Positions 30,491-39,087 of a stretch of DNA of 50,055 bases are shown here, piece by piece. The DNA is from Burkholderiales bacterium. Lineage in GTDB: Bacteria; Pseudomonadota; Gammaproteobacteria; Burkholderiales; SG8-39. The stretch spans positions 1-50,055 of the forward strand of contig JAOAEA010000027.1 of NCBI GenBank assembly GCA_026417035.1, read 5' to 3'. The notes below the pieces were generated by a model that worked only from the letters and a program-made list of their open reading frames with translations, made no database searches and was not told where the DNA came from. Every line of letters starts with the position of its first letter. Within the stretch, counting starts at the first letter, position 1. A program made the position numbers and the translations under genes.

Positions 30491-30515
30491 CCGTGTTACG
30501 GGCGGCGTAACACGG
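30491..30515 (+). promoter_or_regulatory. Perfect 10-bp inverted repeat in the hoxM leader
   Basis: CCGTGTTACG (30491-30500) and CGTAACACGG (30506-30515) are exact reverse complements separated by five bases. The repeat lies between the predicted transcription start and the GGGGGAGG ribosome binding site of hoxM. It may be an operator for a dimeric repressor, such as the HigA-like protein encoded just upstream, or an mRNA hairpin. The matching factor is not known. Confidence 0.55.
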
Positions 30516-30536
30516 CGGTCCCCGGGGGAGGCACAG

Positions 30537-31157
30537 GTGGAGGTCTCGGTTCTCGGCATCGGCAACATCCTATGGGCCGACGAGGGCTTCGGCGTGCGCG
30601 CGGTCGAGGCGCTGCACGCGGCGTACGCCTTCCCGGAGGGCGTGGAGCTCGTCGACGGCGGCACGCTCGGGCTCAACCTCAGCACCTACGTCGAGAGCAC
30701 GCGGCGGCTGCTCGTCCTCGACGCGATCGACTTCGCGCTCGCCCCGGGCACGGTGAAGGTGCTGCGCGACGCCGAGGTTCCCGCGTGGACGAAGGCGAAG
30801 CTCTCGCCGCACCAGACCGGCTTCAACGACATCCTCGCCATGGCGGCGCTGCGCGGCTGCGCGCCCGAGTCGGTCACGGTCATCGGCGTGCAACCCGTGG
30901 ACCTCATGAGCTTCGGCGCGGCCCTCACTGCGCCGGTGCGCTCGCGCCTTCCCGAGGCCGTCGGGCTCGCCGCGCGCGAGATCGCGGCGTGGGGCTTTCC
31001 GGGGCGCCCGCGCGCGCCGGGCGAGGCGGTCGAGCCCCTCGGCCCGATGCCGCTCGCGATGGCCGAATACGAGTCCGGCCTGGCGAACGAGGACGATCCC
31101 GCGCGATTCGGCGATCCGCGGCTGATCGCGAAGCGGCTCGCCGGCGACGCGGGTTGA
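30537..31157 (+). CDS. hoxM: Hydrogenase maturation protease
   Basis: 206 residues of the HyaD/HupD family. LGIGNILWADEGFGVRAVE carries the nickel-sensing Glu, LLVLDAIDFA the Asp, and KLSPHQTGFNDILAM the His used to bind nickel in the large-subunit precursor. The enzyme cuts the 15-residue tail from HoxG once nickel is inserted. The GTG at 30537 follows GGGGGAGG and places the glycine motif near the start; a start at 30477 would lie inside the promoter. The carboxy-terminal half is longer than in E. coli HyaD, as in other Hox/Hup proteases. It starts a tightly packed accessory operon. Confidence 0.94.
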   Translation: MEVSVLGIGNILWADEGFGVRAVEALHAAYAFPEGVELVDGGTLGLNLSTYVESTRRLLVLDAIDFALAPGTVKVLRDAEVPAWTKAKLSPHQTGFNDILAMAALRGCAPESVTVIGVQPVDLMSFGAALTAPVRSRLPEAVGLAAREIAAWGFPGRPRAPGEAVEPLGPMPLAMAEYESGLANEDDPARFGDPRLIAKRLAGDAG

Positions 31158-31160
31158 GCC

Positions 31161-31469
31161 ATGTGCATCGGCATCCCCGTGCGCGTGATCAGCGCCGACG
31201 AGACGAGCGCGCTGTGCGAGACGCGCGCGGGCACGGTGCGCCTGGACAACATGCTGGTGGGCGCGGTCGCGCCCGGCACGTGGCTCCTTTCCTTCCAGGG
31301 GCGGGCGCTGCGGACCATGGATGCCGACGAAGCGCAGCGGACGCTCGCCGCCCTCGAGGCGCTCGACGCCGCGATGCGCGGTGAGGCGACCGGCCTCGAC
31401 GCGTTCTTCGCCGACCTCGTGGGCCGCGAACCCGAGCTTCCCGAGCACCTGAAGGGGACCGTCGAATGA
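31161..31469 (+). CDS. hoxL: HypC/HupF family hydrogenase chaperone
   Basis: 102 residues starting MCIGIPVRVISADETSALCE, with the obligatory Cys2 of the HypC family, and then VRLDNMLVGAVAPGTWLLSF. HoxL/HupF chaperones act on the O2-tolerant large-subunit precursor and are distinct from the general HypC encoded at 39088. It is longer than HypC at the end (DAFFADLVGREPELPEHLKG), the typical HupF extension. It lies 3 bases after hoxM, and its stop overlaps the start of hoxO. Confidence 0.93.
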   Translation: MCIGIPVRVISADETSALCETRAGTVRLDNMLVGAVAPGTWLLSFQGRALRTMDADEAQRTLAALEALDAAMRGEATGLDAFFADLVGREPELPEHLKGTVE

Positions 31470-31936
31470 CCGAGACCATCACGGCGCCCGCCGCGCCGCC
31501 CGCTGCGCGCCACTCGCTGATCGAGCGGCTCTTCGCCGAGCACGGCTTCGCCGAGGTCACGGTCGAGGGGTTCGACGCGTTCGTCGCGCAGCCGGGTCAC
31601 ACGATGCTCTTCTTCAGCGAGGACCCGGTGCGGTTCCGCGAGACGCTCGACCTCGCCGTGATCCTGCCCGAGCTCGCGCGCGCGTTCCCCGGGCGCTTCC
31701 GCGCCGGTGTGCTGCTGCCCGAGGCGGCGAAGCGGTTCCATCCCCGGTACGGCTTCCGGCGCTGGCCGGCGTTCGTGCTCCTGCGTGCGGGCGAATACCT
31801 CGGCGCCATCGACGGCGTGCGCAACTGGGACGACTACGTCGGCGAGATCGAGCGGCTGCTCGCCGCGGAGCCGACGCGGCCGCCGTCCATCCCGATCCCG
31901 GTCGCGCCGGCGCCGACACCGGCCGGCCGCCGCTAG
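31466..31936 (+). CDS. hoxO: HyaE/HupG-type hydrogenase accessory protein
   Basis: 156 residues with a thioredoxin-like fold lacking the Cys pair. HTMLFFSEDPVRFRETLDLA, then VILPELARAFPGRFRAGVLL and RYGFRRWPAFVLLRAGEYLG are family blocks. HoxO and HoxQ work on the Tat-dependent small subunit before export. The ATG overlaps the hoxL stop (ATGA). The Pro-rich tail (SIPIPVAPAPTPAG) is probably disordered. Confidence 0.92.
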   Translation: MTETITAPAAPPAARHSLIERLFAEHGFAEVTVEGFDAFVAQPGHTMLFFSEDPVRFRETLDLAVILPELARAFPGRFRAGVLLPEAAKRFHPRYGFRRWPAFVLLRAGEYLGAIDGVRNWDDYVGEIERLLAAEPTRPPSIPIPVAPAPTPAGRR

Positions 31937-31969
31937 CACGCCATCCATCCATCCGAGCAGGGAGACCCC

Positions 31970-32827
31970 ATGAAACCTTTCCCGGTCCCGATCCGCGTCG
32001 CCGGCCCAGGGTCGCACGTCGAGGAAGAGGCGCTGCAATACCTCGAGATGCCGCGCGGGATGTCGGTCTTCGAGATGCCGCGCGTCCCGTCGACGGCCGA
32101 CGCGGCGGAAGCGGGCGCGGCGCGTGCGCTGCTCACGGGGCTGCTCGAGCGCATGGAACGGGGCGCCGAGGGCACCGTGCCGCGGCTCGACCTCGCCGGC
32201 GTCCCGAAAGGCACGCTCGCGCTCGTGAACCAGATGCTCGGCGAGGGCGAGGTCTCCGCGCGGGTGGACGGCGCCAGGACGTTCCGCATCCAGGAGTCGG
32301 TGTTCGCGGGCGTCTGGCGGGTGTGCGAGCTCGGCGCGGACGGCGGGCTCGCAAACGACTGGGTCGAGGCCTCGCCGCTGCCGTCGGTGGTCGTCGAGGC
32401 CGCGCACGCGGGGTCGCGCTCGGAGCTGCCCGCGGTGGCGCTTCCCGAAGGCGCGATGAACTCGCCCGCGCTGCTCGCCGAGATCCAGGCGCAGATCCGC
32501 GCCTGGCGCCCGGGCATGGACGCCCACGTCATCAACCTCACGCTCTTTCCCATGTCGCCCGACGACCATCGCGTGATGGCCGAAGCGCTGCCCGTCGGGC
32601 CGGTGGCGATCATGTCGCGCGGCTTCGGCAACTGCCGTGTCACTTCCACGGGCGCGCGCAACGTCTGGCGGGTGCAGTATTTCAACAACATGGACACCCT
32701 GATCCTCGACACCCTCGAGGTCGTCGGGCTGCCGGAGGTCGCGGTCGCGGCGGCGGAGGACCTCGCCGACAGCCGCGAGCGGCTCGCCGAGCTCATCGAC
32801 TGGATGGCGGAATCCGAGGGAGCGTGA
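31970..32827 (+). CDS. hoxQ: HupH/HyaF-type hydrogenase expression/formation protein
   Basis: 285 residues. The first part contains GSHVEEEALQYLEMPRGMSV and VPRLDLAGVPKGTLALVNQM. The HupH carboxy-terminal domain follows: SVFAGVWRVCELGADGGLAN, SRGFGNCRVTSTGARNVWRV and QYFNNMDTLILDTLEVVGLP. It cooperates with HoxO in small-subunit maturation. A GCAGGGAGACCCC ribosome binding site precedes the ATG. The rubredoxin gene starts at its stop codon. Confidence 0.93.
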   Translation: MKPFPVPIRVAGPGSHVEEEALQYLEMPRGMSVFEMPRVPSTADAAEAGAARALLTGLLERMERGAEGTVPRLDLAGVPKGTLALVNQMLGEGEVSARVDGARTFRIQESVFAGVWRVCELGADGGLANDWVEASPLPSVVVEAAHAGSRSELPAVALPEGAMNSPALLAEIQAQIRAWRPGMDAHVINLTLFPMSPDDHRVMAEALPVGPVAIMSRGFGNCRVTSTGARNVWRVQYFNNMDTLILDTLEVVGLPEVAVAAAEDLADSRERLAELIDWMAESEGA

Positions 32828-33063
32828 GCGTGTCGCGCAGTCCGGTCACGCGCTTCGAGGGGACGTACCTGGGCGACGCCACGCGCATCGGCCCGGCGAC
32901 GCGGCTCGAGTGCAAGGTGTGCTGGTACGTCTACGACCCGGCGGCCGGCGACCCGCACTGGCAGATTCCCCCGGGCACGCCGTTCGCCGAGCTGCCCGCG
33001 CACTGGACCTGCCCGAACTGCGCCGGCGAGAAAGAGCAGTTCATGGTGGTCGGCGATGACTGA
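32824..33063 (+). CDS. hoxR: Rubredoxin of the hydrogenase operon
   Basis: 79 residues. Two CxxC pairs bind a single iron: LECKVCWYVYDPAAGDPHWQ and HWTCPNCAGEKEQFMVVGDD. HoxR/HupI rubredoxins are needed for proper Fe-S cluster assembly of the small subunit when O2 is present, so the gene supports aerobic use. It starts with GTG at 32824, overlapping the hoxQ stop (GTGA), behind GAGGGAG. It is in a frame open well upstream, but the overlap decides the start. Confidence 0.92.
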   Translation: MSVSRSPVTRFEGTYLGDATRIGPATRLECKVCWYVYDPAAGDPHWQIPPGTPFAELPAHWTCPNCAGEKEQFMVVGDD

Positions 33064-33586
33064 GCCCGCCTTCGCGTCCGACCCGACCGCGCGGCTCGAA
33101 GCGGCCTACCGCGCGATCCACGCCGAGCGGATGCACGGGATCCCGATCGTGAACCCCGCGCTCGGCGTCGCGGCGGTCGGCTTCGCCGACTGGGAGGGCC
33201 GGTGGCTGGGCGTGCTGGTCACGCCCTGGTGCATGAACCTCATGCTCGTGCCGCGCGATCCTGCCGCGTGGCGGCCGCTCGCGGTCGGCGCGAAGCGGAG
33301 ATACGCATTGCCGGCGGGCGAGTTCGAGTTCATCGGCGGCGAGGACCCGGCGATCGGCGAATACCAGATGTGCTCGCTCTTCTCGCCGATGGAGCGCTTC
33401 GGCGACATGGAGACGGCGGTGCTCACCGCGAAGCTCGCGCTCGAGGCGGCGCTCGCCCCGGCGCAGGCCGAGCGGCAGGCGGCGGAGCCGCGCCCGCTCG
33501 AAAAGCTCGCGCGCGCGGTCGAGGCGCCGATGTCGAAACGCGACTTCCTCCGCGGCTCCTTCCTGCCCGGTGTCGATCGAAGGTGA
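33056..33586 (+). CDS. hoxT: HybE/HupJ-type [NiFe]-hydrogenase assembly chaperone
   Basis: 176 residues. Family blocks are ERMHGIPIVNPALGVAAVGF, EGRWLGVLVTPWCMNLMLVP, LPAGEFEFIGGEDPAIGEYQ and MCSLFSPMERFGDMETAVLT. HybE-type proteins are thought to check Tat export competence of the assembled subunits. The gene overlaps the end of hoxR by eight bases, and its own end overlaps hoxV. Confidence 0.93.
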   Translation: MTEPAFASDPTARLEAAYRAIHAERMHGIPIVNPALGVAAVGFADWEGRWLGVLVTPWCMNLMLVPRDPAAWRPLAVGAKRRYALPAGEFEFIGGEDPAIGEYQMCSLFSPMERFGDMETAVLTAKLALEAALAPAQAERQAAEPRPLEKLARAVEAPMSKRDFLRGSFLPGVDRR

Positions 33587-34724
33587 AATCCGTGTCGCCT
33601 TGCGCTGGAACGGCAGCGAGGTCGTGGCGGCGGACGTGCGCTCGACGCGGCCGTTCGCGGCACCGCGGGTGCTCGCGGGCAGGCGCGTCGACGAGGCTTG
33701 CGCGCTCGTGCCGCTCTTCTTTTCGGTCTGCGGGCGCTCGCAGGCCATCGCCGCCGCGGCGGCCTGCGAGGCCGCCCTCGGCATCGCGCCGCCGCCCGGC
33801 GTCGCCGCGGCGCGCGCGCTGATCGTCGCGGGCGAGGCGATGCAGGAGTATCTGTTTCGCATGCTGATCGGCTGGCCGGAGTCTCGCGGGGAGCCCGCGG
33901 CGGCGCCCCTCGTCGGCGAGGTGCGACGGCGCATCGCCGCTGCGCTCGCGCCGGTCGCTGCCGTGGCTCGACCCGCGGCGGAAGCGCCCGCCGCGGGCCT
34001 GGTCACCCAGGCGGGCGAGAGCCTGCGAGACGCCACCGCCGAAGCCACGGGTGCCGTTCTGGGCACGGGCGCGGCGGAATGGCTCGATGTCGCCGAGCGC
34101 GGCGAGCTCGACGCTTGGGCCGCGCGGGGCGACACGGCCGCAGCGCGCCTCGCCGCGGATCTCCTCGAAGCCGATCCGGGGTTCGGCGCGACCGACGTCG
34201 CGTTGCTCCCCGCCGGCGCGACCGCGGGCCTGGCGGAGGGGCTCGCCGAGGCGCTCGCCGGCGACCCGACGTTCGAGTGCGCACCGACCTGGCTCGGTGG
34301 ACCGGCGGAGACCGGTGCGCTCGCGCGCACCGCGGGCTCGCCCGGCGTGTCCGCGTTCGTCGCGCGCTTCGGCCGTTCGGTGCTCGCCCGCGTCGTCGCG
34401 CGCGTTGCCGAGCTCGCCCGGCTTGCGAGCGGCACCTTCAACGCGCCGGTCGGGCAGCTCGCGCTCGGCAGGGGCGGCGGCATCGCGTGGGTCGAAACGG
34501 CACGGGGGCTCCTGATCCATCGCGCGCAGGTGAAGGACAACCGCGTCGACGCTTACCGGATCGTCGCGCCGACGGAGTGGAACTTCCATCCGCGGGGGGC
34601 GCTGCCGCGCGGGCTCGCCGGGGTGCGTTTCGCCGGCCGCGATGCCGCCGCGCGCGGCGCGCGGATGCTCGTCGATTCGCTCGATCCCTGCGTCGCGGCC
34701 CGGATCGAGGTGCTGCATGCATGA
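33570..34724 (+). CDS. hoxV: HupK-type hydrogenase accessory protein
   Basis: 384 residues distantly related to the hydrogenase large subunit. PLFFSVCGRSQAIAAAAACE replaces the L1 CxxC with a single Cys, and SLDPCVAARIEVLHA at the end mirrors the L2 motif. GLLIHRAQVKDNRVDAYRIV and PTEWNFHPRGALPRGLAGVR are further large-subunit-like blocks. HupK/HoxV is thought to be a scaffold that carries the Fe(CN)2CO unit to the large subunit. GTG at 33570 overlaps hoxT by 17 bases. Confidence 0.9.
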   Translation: MSIEGEIRVALRWNGSEVVAADVRSTRPFAAPRVLAGRRVDEACALVPLFFSVCGRSQAIAAAAACEAALGIAPPPGVAAARALIVAGEAMQEYLFRMLIGWPESRGEPAAAPLVGEVRRRIAAALAPVAAVARPAAEAPAAGLVTQAGESLRDATAEATGAVLGTGAAEWLDVAERGELDAWAARGDTAAARLAADLLEADPGFGATDVALLPAGATAGLAEGLAEALAGDPTFECAPTWLGGPAETGALARTAGSPGVSAFVARFGRSVLARVVARVAELARLASGTFNAPVGQLALGRGGGIAWVETARGLLIHRAQVKDNRVDAYRIVAPTEWNFHPRGALPRGLAGVRFAGRDAAARGARMLVDSLDPCVAARIEVLHA

Positions 34725-35058
34725 GATGAGCCTCGCCGAGGGTGTGCTCGCGATCATCGAGGATGCCGCGCGCCGCGAGCGGTTCGCCCGCGTGAAGGCC
34801 GTGCGCCTCGAGATCGGGCGGCTCGCCGGCGTGGAGCCCGACGCCATGCGCTTCTGTTTCGACGTGGTGACGCGTGGGAGCGTCGCCGAGGGTTGCCGGC
34901 TGGAGATCGTCGATACGCCGGGCACCGCCTGGTGCATGCATTGCGCGCAGCCGGTCGAGGTCGCGCAGCGCTACGACGACTGCCCGCGCTGCGGCGGCCA
35001 CCAGCTCACGGTGACCGGCGGCACGGAGATGAAGGTGAGGGAGTTGGAGGTGGATTGA
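34717..35058 (+). CDS. hypA: Hydrogenase nickel insertion protein HypA
   Basis: 113 residues. MHEMSLAEGVLAIIEDAARR provides the nickel ligand His2, and the zinc site is formed by WCMHCAQPVEVAQRYDDCPR with CxxC pairs (CMHC and CPRC). LEIGRLAGVEPDAMRFCFDV is a family signature. HypA hands nickel to the large-subunit precursor together with HypB. The ATG overlaps the hoxV stop by eight bases. A repeat-rich spacer separates it from hypB. Confidence 0.96.
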   Translation: MHEMSLAEGVLAIIEDAARRERFARVKAVRLEIGRLAGVEPDAMRFCFDVVTRGSVAEGCRLEIVDTPGTAWCMHCAQPVEVAQRYDDCPRCGGHQLTVTGGTEMKVRELEVD

Positions 35059-35153
35059 GGATTCAGGATTGAGGATTGAGGGTGGGGCGTGCGGAATCGA
35101 GCAACGGGATTCGCTGCTCGCTGCTCGATGCTAGACGCAACGTCCTGAATCCT
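35058..35153. repeat. Nested inverted repeats in the hypA-hypB gap
   Basis: AGGATTCAGGA (35058-35068) is the exact reverse complement of TCCTGAATCCT (35143-35153). Inside it, ATCGAGCA (35096-35103) pairs with TGCTCGAT (35122-35129). The left arm continues as imperfect tandem copies of GGATTGA, and the right arm as copies of GGATCTT/GGATCCT. The composition is clearly less GC-rich than the genes on either side, which suggests an inserted palindromic element. Confidence 0.7.
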
Positions 35154-35186
35154 GGATCTTGGATCCTGTCTTGGAAGGAGCACACC

Positions 35187-36569
35187 ATGTGCACCACTTG
35201 CGGTTGCGGGCAGGGCGATACGCGGGTCGAGGGCGATGCCGTGCACGAGCACGAGCACCGGCACGCGGCCGGGACGGTGCACTCGCACCCCCATGCGCAC
35301 GAGGGCGAGCACGCGCACGAGCACACGGGCCACGCGCACCCGCACCGGCATGCGGACGGGACCGTGCACGAGCACTGGCACGAGCACGAGGGTGAGCACG
35401 CCCACCACCACGAGGGCCACGCGCACCCGCACCGGCACGCGGACGGGACCGTGCACGAGCACTGGCACGAGCACGAGGGCGAGCACGCGCACGAGCACCA
35501 CGACCTCGGGGCAGGGCACGTCCATGAGCACCGCCACGCGGACGGCACCGTTCACAGCCACTGGCACAGCCACCAGGGCGAGCACGTGCACGGCCACCCC
35601 GCCGGCGCGTGGCACGCCCATCCCCACCGGCACGAGGACGGGACGGTGCACAGCCATCCGCACGAGCACGCGGGCGAGCACCACCACGACCACGGCCCGC
35701 ACGGCACGCACGTCCACGCCGACGGCACCGTCCACGGCCACGGACCGGAAGGCGACGCCGTCCGCGAGGGCGAGGACCACCTGCACTACGGTGCCGGGCC
35801 GGCGCGCGCGCACGCGCCCGGCCTCTCGCAGGCGCGCATGCTGACGATCGAGCAGGACATCCTCGCGAAGAACGACGCCTACGCCGCGCGCAACCGCGAG
35901 TGGCTCGCCGACCGCGGCATCTTCGCGCTGAACCTGGTCTCGAGCCCCGGCTCGGGCAAGACGACGCTCCTCGTGCGCACCATCGAGGCGCTGCGCGGCG
36001 CGGTGGAGCTCACGGTGATCGAGGGCGACCAGCAGACGACCCACGACGCCGACCGCGTGCGCGCCACGGGCGTGCGGGCGATCCAGATCAACACCGGCAA
36101 GGGCTGTCACCTGGACGCGCACATGGTCGGCCGCGCGCTGGAGCGCCTCGCGCCGCCGGACGACAGCGTCCTGATGATCGAGAACGTCGGCAACCTGGTC
36201 TGCCCGTCGTCCTTCGACCTCGGCGAGGCGCACAAGGTCGTGGTGCTCTCCGTGACCGAGGGCGAGGACAAGCCGCTCAAGTACCCGGACATGTTCCACG
36301 CGGCGAGCCTGATGCTGCTCAACAAGATCGACCTCCTGCCTTATCTCGACTTCGACGTGGACGCCTGCCTCGCGAACGCGCGCCGCGTGAACGCGAAGAT
36401 GGCCATCCTCCCGGTGTCGGCGCGCACCGGGCAGGGCATGGAGGAATGGCTCGCGTGGGTCGTGCAGGGCGCGCAGCGGGCGCAAGCCGCGAAGGCCGCG
36501 ACCGTCGAGGCGCTCAAGCGCCGCATCGCCGACCTTCAGGCCGAGCTCGCGCACCTGCGGAGCCAGTGA
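35187..36569 (+). CDS. hypB: HypB GTPase with a very long histidine-rich nickel-binding domain
   Basis: 460 residues, against roughly 220-330 for most HypB proteins. The start [10 protein letters not shown] holds the high-affinity CxxCxC nickel site. Residues 20-185 form five and a half degenerate repeats built around [20 protein letters not shown], with about 65 His in total. The SIMIBI GTPase domain follows from about residue 210: [20 protein letters not shown] (P loop), [29 protein letters not shown] (metal-binding Cys-His), [18 protein letters not shown] and [13 protein letters not shown]. HypB delivers nickel to hydrogenase; the His domain probably stores nickel. The ATG follows TTGGAAGGAGCAC, an ideal ribosome binding site. 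Confidence 0.96.
   Translation: MCTTCGCGQGDTRVEGDAVHEHEHRHAAGTVHSHPHAHEGEHAHEHTGHAHPHRHADGTVHEHWHEHEGEHAHHHEGHAHPHRHADGTVHEHWHEHEGEHAHEHHDLGAGHVHEHRHADGTVHSHWHSHQGEHVHGHPAGAWHAHPHRHEDGTVHSHPHEHAGEHHHDHGPHGTHVHADGTVHGHGPEGDAVREGEDHLHYGAGPARAHAPGLSQARMLTIEQDILAKNDAYAARNREWLADRGIFALNLVSSPGSGKTTLLVRTIEALRGAVELTVIEGDQQTTHDADRVRATGVRAIQINTGKGCHLDAHMVGRALERLAPPDDSVLMIENVGNLVCPSSFDLGEAHKVVVLSVTEGEDKPLKYPDMFHAASLMLLNKIDLLPYLDFDVDACLANARRVNAKMAILPVSARTGQGMEEWLAWVVQGAQRAQAAKAATVEALKRRIADLQAELAHLRSQ
35244..35741 (+). repeat. Tandem degenerate repeats encoding His-rich modules of HypB
   Basis: Each unit is about 29-33 codons, with the core H-A-D-G-T-V-H followed by alternating His pairs. Units two and three are nearly identical at the DNA level, while the later ones diverge, which points to stepwise tandem duplication and drift. 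The codons CAC and CAT dominate. Confidence 0.85.
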
Positions 36570-36573
36570 AGAA

Positions 36574-36809
36574 GGCCCTGCAAGCCGGTCATGAGCGCCG
36601 TCGTCTCTCCGCGCCGCGAGGTCGTCCGCCACGCCATCCGCGTGCGCGGCGCCGTGCAGGGCGTCGCAGCGATGGAACAAGGGGGCTACGCGCCCCTTGT
36701 ATATCCCCCGACCCAGGGCCCTGCACGCCGGTCATGAGTGCCGTCCTCTCTTCGCGCCGCGAGGTCGTCTGCCACGCCATCCGCGTGCGCGGCGCCGTGC
36801 AGGGCGTCG
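36574..36809 (+). repeat. Direct duplication of the hypF start region
   Basis: Bases 36574-36666 and 36717-36809 are direct repeats, 93 bases each, with about five differences. Both include an ATG and the codons for MSAV, then REVV and [12 protein letters not shown]. The first copy then leaves the hypF reading (AAMEQGG...) and soon stops, so it is a 5' gene fragment. The 50 bases between the copies include a hairpin, CAAGGGG with CCCCTTG (from about 36678 to 36699). Confidence 0.9.
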
Positions 36810-39080
36810 GATTCAGGCCCTTCGTCTGGCGCCTCGCCAACGACATGGGGCTCGCTGGCTGGGTCCTGAACGACGGCGAAGGCGTGGCCATCGAGGTGCA
36901 GGGGTCGCGCGAGGCGTTCGAACGTTTCGTCGCGCGGCTCGCCGCGGAGGCGCCGGCGCTCGCGCGCATCGACGCGATCGAGACGAGCGAACGGCCCGCC
37001 GCGCCCGCCGCGCGCGGCTTCGCCATCGCGCCGAGCGGCGGCGGGCGCGTCGCCACCGGGATCACGCCGGACGCCGCGATCTGCCCCGACTGCCTCGCGG
37101 AGCTCTTCGACCCGCGCGACCGCAGGTACCGCTATGCGTTCATCAACTGCACGCAGTGCGGCCCGCGCTACACGATCACGCGCGAGCTTCCCTACGACCG
37201 CCCGAACACGAGCATGGCGCGGTTCGCGCTGTGCACGCCGTGCGCCGACGAATACGGCGATCCGGCGACGCGCCGGTTCCACGCGCAGCCCAACGCCTGC
37301 CCGGCGTGCGGCCCGGCGCTCGCGCTGACGGATGCGCGACGGCCGCGACGGCGACGCGGTCGCCGCGGCGCTCGCGCGGCTCCTGCGCGGCGAGATCCTC
37401 GCCGTCAAGGGGCTCGGCGGCTACCACCTCGCGTGCGACGCCACCAACGCCGAGGCCGTCGCGCGGTTGCGCCGCCGCAAGCACCGGGAAGAGAAGCCGT
37501 TCGCCGTGATGGTGGCCGGTCCCGCCTCGGCCGGGCGATTCGCCGAGCTCGGCTCGGCCGAGCGCGCCGTCCTCGAGGCGCGCGAACGGCCGATCGTGCT
37601 GCTCCGGAAGCGGGCCGGATGCGACGACCTCATCGCCGGCGTCGCGCCCGGGATCGCATGGGTCGGCGTGATGCTCCCCTATACGCCGCTGCAGTACCTG
37701 CTCTTCCACGAGGCGGCGGGCCGGCCCGATGGCACCGCGTGGCTCGGCGAGCCGCAGCCGCTCCTGCTCGTGATGACGAGCGCGAACCCCGGCGGCGAGC
37801 CGCTGGTCACCGACGAGGAGGAAGCGTTCCGCCGGCTCTCCGGCATCGCCGACGCCCTTCTGGTGCACGACCGCGCGATCGCGGTCCGCTGCGACGACAG
37901 CGTGGTGCGCGCCGCGCGCGGCCAGCCGGCCTTCATCCGCCGCGCGCGCGGCTTCACGCCTGCGCCGGTGAAGCTCGCCGCCGGCGGGCCATCGGTGCTC
38001 GCCGTGGGCGCCTGGCTCAAGAGTACCGTCTGCGTCACGCGGGGCGACGAGGCGTTCGTGTCCCAGCACGTCGGCGACCTCGACAACGCGCCCGCCTGCC
38101 GCGCGCTCGAGGAGACCGCCGCGCACATGCTCGAGGTCCTGCGCATCGCGCCGGAGGCGGTCGCGCACGACCTGCACCCGGATTTCCACAGCAGCCGCTT
38201 CGCTGCCGCGTTCGCGCACGACCGCGGGCTGCCGCTCGTCCCGGTGCAGCATCACCACGCCCACATCGCCGCGGTGGCCGCCGAGCACGGCGTGACCGGC
38301 CCGGTCGTCGGTCTCGCCCTGGACGGTGTGGGGCTCGGCGCCGATGGCGGCATCTGGGGCGGTGAGCTGCTTCGAGTCGACGGCGCCCGGATGGAGCGCG
38401 TGGGGCATCTTCGCGAGCTCGCGCTGCCAGGCGGCGACCGCGCCGCGCGCGAGCCCTGGCGCATGGCCGCCGCCGCGCTGCACGCGCTCGGCCGCGGCGC
38501 GGAAATCGCGAGGCGCTTCGGCGACCCGGCGGCGCCCGCGGTCGCGCAGATGCTCGCGAAGAACGTCAACGCGCCGCGCACCTCGAGCGCGGGCCGCTGG
38601 TTCGACGCTGCGGCCGGCCTGCTCGGCGTGCGCTCGAAAGCGGCGTTCGAAGGGCAGGCCGCGATGCTGCTCGAGGGGCTGGCCGAGAGCCACGGCGCGG
38701 TCGCGCCGCTCGCGGGCGGCTGGCACGTCGGCGCCGACGGCGTCCTCGACCTCCTGCCGCTCGCGGACGCCATCGCCGGCATCGACGACGCGGCCTACGG
38801 CGCGGCGCTCTTCCACGCAACGCTCGCCGCGGCGCTCGCCGAGTGGATCGCCCGATTCGCCGCGCGTTCGCGCCTCACGACGGTCGCGCTCGGCGGCGGC
38901 TGCTTCATGAACCACGTGCTCGCGAGCCGGCTCGCCGGGCTGCTCGAGGCAGAAGGCCTCAGGGTGCTCGAGGCGCGCCAGGCGCCGCCGAACGACGGCG
39001 GCATCTCGCTCGGCCAGGCCGCCGTCGCCCGCGCCGCGATGCTCGATCCCGATTGCCGATTCGCTCCTGCCGACTGCTGA
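36734..39080 (+). CDS. hypF: Carbamoyltransferase HypF, interrupted by a frameshift near 37330
   Basis: The combined reading is about 782 residues, the normal HypF length. Part one (36734 to about 37330) holds the acylphosphatase domain ([20 protein letters not shown]) and the zinc fingers ([45 protein letters not shown]). Part two, in the next frame from about 37332, holds the YrdC-like domain ([50 protein letters not shown]) and the Kae1-like domain ([52 protein letters not shown]). HypF makes the thiocarboxamide on HypE for CN synthesis. The shift equals one extra base or two missing, at an alternating CG run (GATGCGCGAC). Either a real lesion or a sequence error. Confidence 0.9.
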
Positions 39081-39087
39081 GCCCGTC

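Noticed and set aside
35244-35741. Regularly spaced repeats that resemble a CRISPR or satellite array
   Set aside because: They are in frame within hypB and encode His-rich modules; there are no unique spacers of constant length and no cas genes.
36591-36733. A separate small gene starting at the upstream copy of the hypF start
   Set aside because: It is a duplicated fragment of the hypF 5' end that leaves the hypF reading after about 26 codons; no independent protein is supported.
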